A stretch of DNA of 35,143 bases from OMOG01 sp041485845 (GTDB lineage: Bacteria; Acidobacteriota; Terriglobia; Bryobacterales; Bryobacteraceae): assembly GCA_041485845.1 (NCBI GenBank), contig JBGPKH010000012.1, forward strand, positions 1 to 35,143. Reading direction: 5' to 3'. The translations under genes and the position numbers were made by a program. Positions 32,334 through 35,143 of this stretch are shown here, in pieces; the first letter of the stretch is position 1, and each line of letters starts with the position of its first letter. The notes below the pieces were generated by a model. It had not been told where the DNA came from and ran no database searches. It worked only from the letters and a program-made list of their open reading frames with translations.

Positions 32334-34766
32334 TTACTCATAGCGCAGCGCGACTATCGGGTCGATGCGCATGGCGCGGCGGGCGGGAACGTAGATGGCT
32401 ATCGCCGCGGCCAGCAGGAGGGCGGCCGGAATGCCGATGAAGGTGACGGCGTCGGCGGCATCCACTCCGAAGATCAGGGACGCCAGCAGACGGGCGAAGA
32501 AGAACGCGACCGGCAGTCCGCAGGCCAGGCCGGCGGCCGCGGTGAGAAGGCCGCGGCGGAAGAGCATGTGCAGGACCGTGGTGCGCGGCGCGCCCAGAGC
32601 CATGCGGATGCCGATTTCGTGGGTCTGCTCGGAGACCAGGTAGGACATCACCCCGTACACGCCGACGGCCGCGAGAACCAGCGCCAGCACGCCGAAGATC
32701 CCCATCATCACGGCGACGTAAGTGAGGCCGGTGGCCTGGTGATGCATGGCAGTCAACAGGGTGCGCACCTCCGTGATGGGCTGCTCGGCGTCCACGGAGC
32801 GGATGGCGGCGGAAACGGCGGGGACCAGCCGCATGGGATCGCCGGCGGTGCGGATTCCGATGTCCATGAAGCGATTGGGAGACTGCGCGTAGGGCACGTA
32901 GAGCACGGCACGCGGCGCGCGATCGAAGACGTCGTGGGTGACGTCGCCGGCCACGCCGGCGATGGTGATCCACGGGTTCTTGGCGTCGGCCGCGCCGAGC
33001 TTGATGCGCTTGCCCAGGGGCAGGGGCTCGCCGGGGAACCAGCGTTGCGCAAGCCGCTGGCTGATCACAGCTACGCGCGGGGAATCGGCGCCATCGGAAT
33101 CGGCGAGCAGGCGGCCGGCGCGCAGGGGGATGTGGAGCGCGGCGAAGTACGCCGGACTGGCGGCCTGGAGCATGGCGGTGGGTTGCCGGCCGGGCTCCGG
33201 GATGCGTCCTTCGATGGTGAAGTAGCGGCCGCTTGAGTGCCCGCTATACGGCAGGGCAGTCACGGCGACGGCGGGATGCACACCGGGCAGCGCGTTCAGC
33301 CGATCGAGCACGTCTCGATAGAAGCCGGTGACCTGGTGGTTCTCTTTGTACCTGGTCTCGGTGATCGCCAGCCTCAGGGTGAGCAGGGTCTCGGGCTCGA
33401 GCGGCGTGCTGCCGTTCAGGAGATGGCCGAAGCCGCGGACCATGAGGCCGGCGCCGGCGAGCAGCACCACGGCCAGCGCGATTTCCGCCGCGACCAGGAT
33501 GTGGCGCAAGCGATGGCGCGCGCGGCCGGCGGACGACCCGCGGCCGCCTTCCTTGAGAGACTCGGTCAGGTTGGGCCGCGACGATTGCCAGGCGGGCGCC
33601 AGTCCCGAAACGATGCCGCTGAGCAAGGCGGCTCCGAACGTGAAGGCCAGGGTGCGCGCGTCGAGATGGATTTCTTTCCATCCGATGATGTACTTTTCGA
33701 TCTCCGCGGGCATGCCGCCGCGGATCAGGTTGAGGCCCCATTCGGCCACCGCCAGACCGAGCGCCGCGCCGCCTAGCGAGAGCAGGACGCATTCGGTGAC
33801 CAGTTGCGAGACGATGCGCCAGCGGCCGGCGCCCAGCGCGGTGCGCACCGCGACCTCGCGCAGGCGGCCGGTGCCGCGCGCAAATTGCAGGTTGGCAACA
33901 TTCACGCAGGCGATCAGGAGCACGAACAGGACGGCGCCGAGGAGCAGGAGCACGTAGTCGTGGTTATACTCGCCGACGATGAAGCGGTGCGAGGAGATGG
34001 CGGCGAAGCGGCGGTTTTTGTTGGTATCGGGGTAGATCTGCTCGAGACGCACGGCGATGCCATTCAGCTCCGCCGATGCCTGCTCAAAGGAGACTCCGGG
34101 TTTGAGGCGGGCGAGGGAGCCGAGCCTCTGACTGCGGCGCGAGCTCCATTCCTGGGGCGTCAGCGCCAGAGGCGTCCAAAGCTCGGTGGCCACGGGGAAG
34201 ACGACTTTGGACGGCATGACTCCGGCCACGGTGTAGTCCTGGTCATCCAGGCGGATGGACTTGCCGATGAGGCCGGGGTCGCCGCCGAAGCGGCGCTTCC
34301 AGAGGGCATCGCTGAGGACCACTTCGCGCTCGCGGCCGGGCTGGTCTTCGCCGGGCTGGAAACCGCGGCCGCGCTGCGGCTGAACGCCGAGGACGTCGAA
34401 GAAGTTGGCCGTGACCAGCGCCTGCTCGACGCGCTCCGGCTCGCCGCCGGGACCGGCGATATTGGCGAGGCCGGTGTCCCAGGAGGCGAAACTGGAGAAC
34501 GAGGCGCTTTCGCGGCGAATGTCGGCGACGTCCGCTGGGGTGGTGTCGGTCCAGTCGCGCGGGTCGTCGGGAACTCGTCCCAGGACGACCGCGAGCGTTT
34601 CCAGGTGCGGCAGTGGAATGGGCTTCCACAGCATGGCGTCGGCCACGCTGAAAACGGCGGTGGTGGCGCCGATTCCGAGCGCCATCGTGACCATCGCGGT
34701 GACGGCGAAGCCGGGGGCGTTGCGGATCGCACGCAGGCCGATGCGGATATCGTGGGCGAGGCTCAT
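32334..34766 (-). CDS. MacB/FtsX-type ABC transporter permease (orphan, ADOP-like)
   Basis: 810 residues with no ATPase gene nearby. Two MacB-like halves are visible, each with a periplasmic domain. N-terminal part: DIRIGLRAIRNAPGFAVTAM, ALGIGATTAVFSVADAMLW. The first FtsX domain around residues 275-400 has LLLLGAVLFVLLIACVNVAN and ELREVAVRTALGAGR-like sequence (RLREVAVRTALGAGRWRIV). The second half has LVAAEIALAVVLLAGAGLMVRGF and the C-terminal FtsX domain with VGVYGVMSYLVSEQTHEIGI and RMALGAPRTTVL. Typical of the 'acidobacterial duplicated orphan permeases'. The ATG at 34766 overlaps the stop of a PIN remnant (TAATG). Confidence 0.9.
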   Translation of the reverse strand: MSLAHDIRIGLRAIRNAPGFAVTAMVTMALGIGATTAVFSVADAMLWKPIPLPHLETLAVVLGRVPDDPRDWTDTTPADVADIRRESASFSSFASWDTGLANIAGPGGEPERVEQALVTANFFDVLGVQPQRGRGFQPGEDQPGREREVVLSDALWKRRFGGDPGLIGKSIRLDDQDYTVAGVMPSKVVFPVATELWTPLALTPQEWSSRRSQRLGSLARLKPGVSFEQASAELNGIAVRLEQIYPDTNKNRRFAAISSHRFIVGEYNHDYVLLLLGAVLFVLLIACVNVANLQFARGTGRLREVAVRTALGAGRWRIVSQLVTECVLLSLGGAALGLAVAEWGLNLIRGGMPAEIEKYIIGWKEIHLDARTLAFTFGAALLSGIVSGLAPAWQSSRPNLTESLKEGGRGSSAGRARHRLRHILVAAEIALAVVLLAGAGLMVRGFGHLLNGSTPLEPETLLTLRLAITETRYKENHQVTGFYRDVLDRLNALPGVHPAVAVTALPYSGHSSGRYFTIEGRIPEPGRQPTAMLQAASPAYFAALHIPLRAGRLLADSDGADSPRVAVISQRLAQRWFPGEPLPLGKRIKLGAADAKNPWITIAGVAGDVTHDVFDRAPRAVLYVPYAQSPNRFMDIGIRTAGDPMRLVPAVSAAIRSVDAEQPITEVRTLLTAMHHQATGLTYVAVMMGIFGVLALVLAAVGVYGVMSYLVSEQTHEIGIRMALGAPRTTVLHMLFRRGLLTAAAGLACGLPVAFFFARLLASLIFGVDAADAVTFIGIPAALLLAAAIAIYVPARRAMRIDPIVALRYE

Positions 34767-34918
34767 TACTGTATGGATACGCGCGGGAGGGGGAGAGAGT
34801 TCGCAGAAAGTAGGACAGCCTCCTGGCCAGTCACCAGCCGCAACAGACGGTGGGACGCTCCGCGATTGGAGCGCAGCGCCGCGACAAACACATTGGTGTC
34901 GATCACTACCTGGTACAT
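34766..34918 (-). pseudogene. Truncated PIN-domain toxin
   Basis: The 50-residue frame starts MYQVVIDTNVFVAALRSNRG, followed by ASHRLLRLVTGQ, a clear N-terminus of a PIN-domain ribonuclease toxin with the first catalytic Asp (IDTN). After about 32 residues the resemblance is lost (EAVLLSANSLPLPRVSIQ) and it stops at the permease start. The remaining acidic residues of the active site are missing, so it is not functional. No antitoxin gene is seen upstream. Confidence 0.55.
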
Positions 34919-35069
34919 GGCCGTTACCAGCATACAGAAGAGGGGTGCGGCGAAAACGGCGGACGCAAGGACCGTAGCACCGGGAACGGATCGTTGCCCC
35001 CGCAACCGCAAAAAACCACTCCAAATCCACCCCGCCCAAAACCCCAGTTCATATCCGGCCAATCGAGGC

Positions 35070-35143
35070 CTATTTTTCGGCTTTGGTGTTGAAAGCGAGA
35101 TTTTGGAAGCGGGTGCGGATACGGCTGAGGCGGCGCAAGAGGA
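35070..35143 (-). CDS. Possible C-terminus of a gene running off the window
   Basis: The frame reads LLRRLSRIRTRFQNLAFNTK and ends AEK before TAG at 35070-35072. GC-rich third positions and a basic amphipathic helix suggest real coding sequence, but only 24 codons are present. Family unknown. The 150 bases between this and the PIN remnant hold nothing I can identify. Confidence 0.3.
   Translation of the reverse strand, partial: LLRRLSRIRTRFQNLAFNTKAEK

Noticed and set aside
1..35143. tRNA, rRNA or riboswitch genes
   Set aside because: I saw no tRNA-like T-arm/acceptor pairs, rRNA stretches or THI-box-like sequence before thiG. A covariance search would be the proper test.

Overview
The window looks like chromosomal DNA of a high-GC, Gram-negative-type bacterium, most probably an acidobacterium of the Solibacteres/Bryobacterales kind. 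The reasons are a complete Tol-Pal envelope operon, an SdhC of the five-helix actinobacterial/acidobacterial class, a Pkn-type Ser/Thr kinase fused to a TolB-like propeller, an orphan MacB/FtsX permease without an ATPase (the type common in Acidobacteria), and many secreted catabolic enzymes. The taxonomic call is inference; no rRNA, tRNA or marker gene is present.

Layout. 1-1286 (minus): a CocE/NonD-type serine hydrolase cut by the window edge and carrying a nonsense codon plus a frameshift. 1646-6811 (plus): tolQ, tolR, a TonB/TolA-like transducer, tolB, pal and cpoB/ybgF, followed by deoC (6850-7587) and a secreted protein of unknown function (7633-8427). 8431-11770: a small accessory island with a decayed MazF-type toxin-antitoxin pair (minus), the 3' end of a tyrosine recombinase (plus), and an apparently intact BsuBI/PstI-type restriction-modification system (plus). 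The sequence is visibly less GC-rich here than in the flanks. It ends in a cluster of inverted repeats at 11784-11865. 11901-15838 (minus): sdhC-sdhA-sdhB and a TPR protein. 15958-17729 (plus): a sugar isomerase-like TIM barrel overlapping an NDP-sugar epimerase. 17836-19746 (plus): a secreted phosphoesterase with two FN3 domains and a malectin-like domain. A single orphan CRISPR repeat of type I-C appearance follows at 19787-19819.

19962-21844 (minus): a secreted unknown protein and a Gfo/Idh/MocA oxidoreductase, divergent from a large alpha/beta hydrolase (22016-23800, plus). 23835-25464: MgtC-like membrane protein (minus), divergent from a tail-anchored coiled-coil protein (plus), possibly from back-to-back leaderless promoters. 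25636-27920 (plus): an enolase-superfamily dehydratase/racemase, a lone thiG and a small membrane coiled-coil protein. 27926-29565 (minus): an FMN-dependent alpha-hydroxy-acid oxidase followed by a Uma2-family protein. 29603-32220 (minus): the kinase-propeller gene, interrupted by one frameshift. 32334-34766 (minus): the MacB-like permease, preceded by a truncated PIN toxin and by the possible tail of another gene at the window edge.

Functional themes are envelope integrity (Tol-Pal), respiration (SDH), carbohydrate/organic-acid catabolism (hydrolases, isomerase, Gfo/Idh, enolase-type enzyme, hydroxy-acid oxidase) and a defence island. I found no clearly new multi-gene system. The most unusual points are the lone type I-C CRISPR repeat, the restriction-modification island beside integrase and toxin-antitoxin debris, the SdhC class, a repeat-derived leader in SdhB, and two frameshifts that both fall at short G runs.
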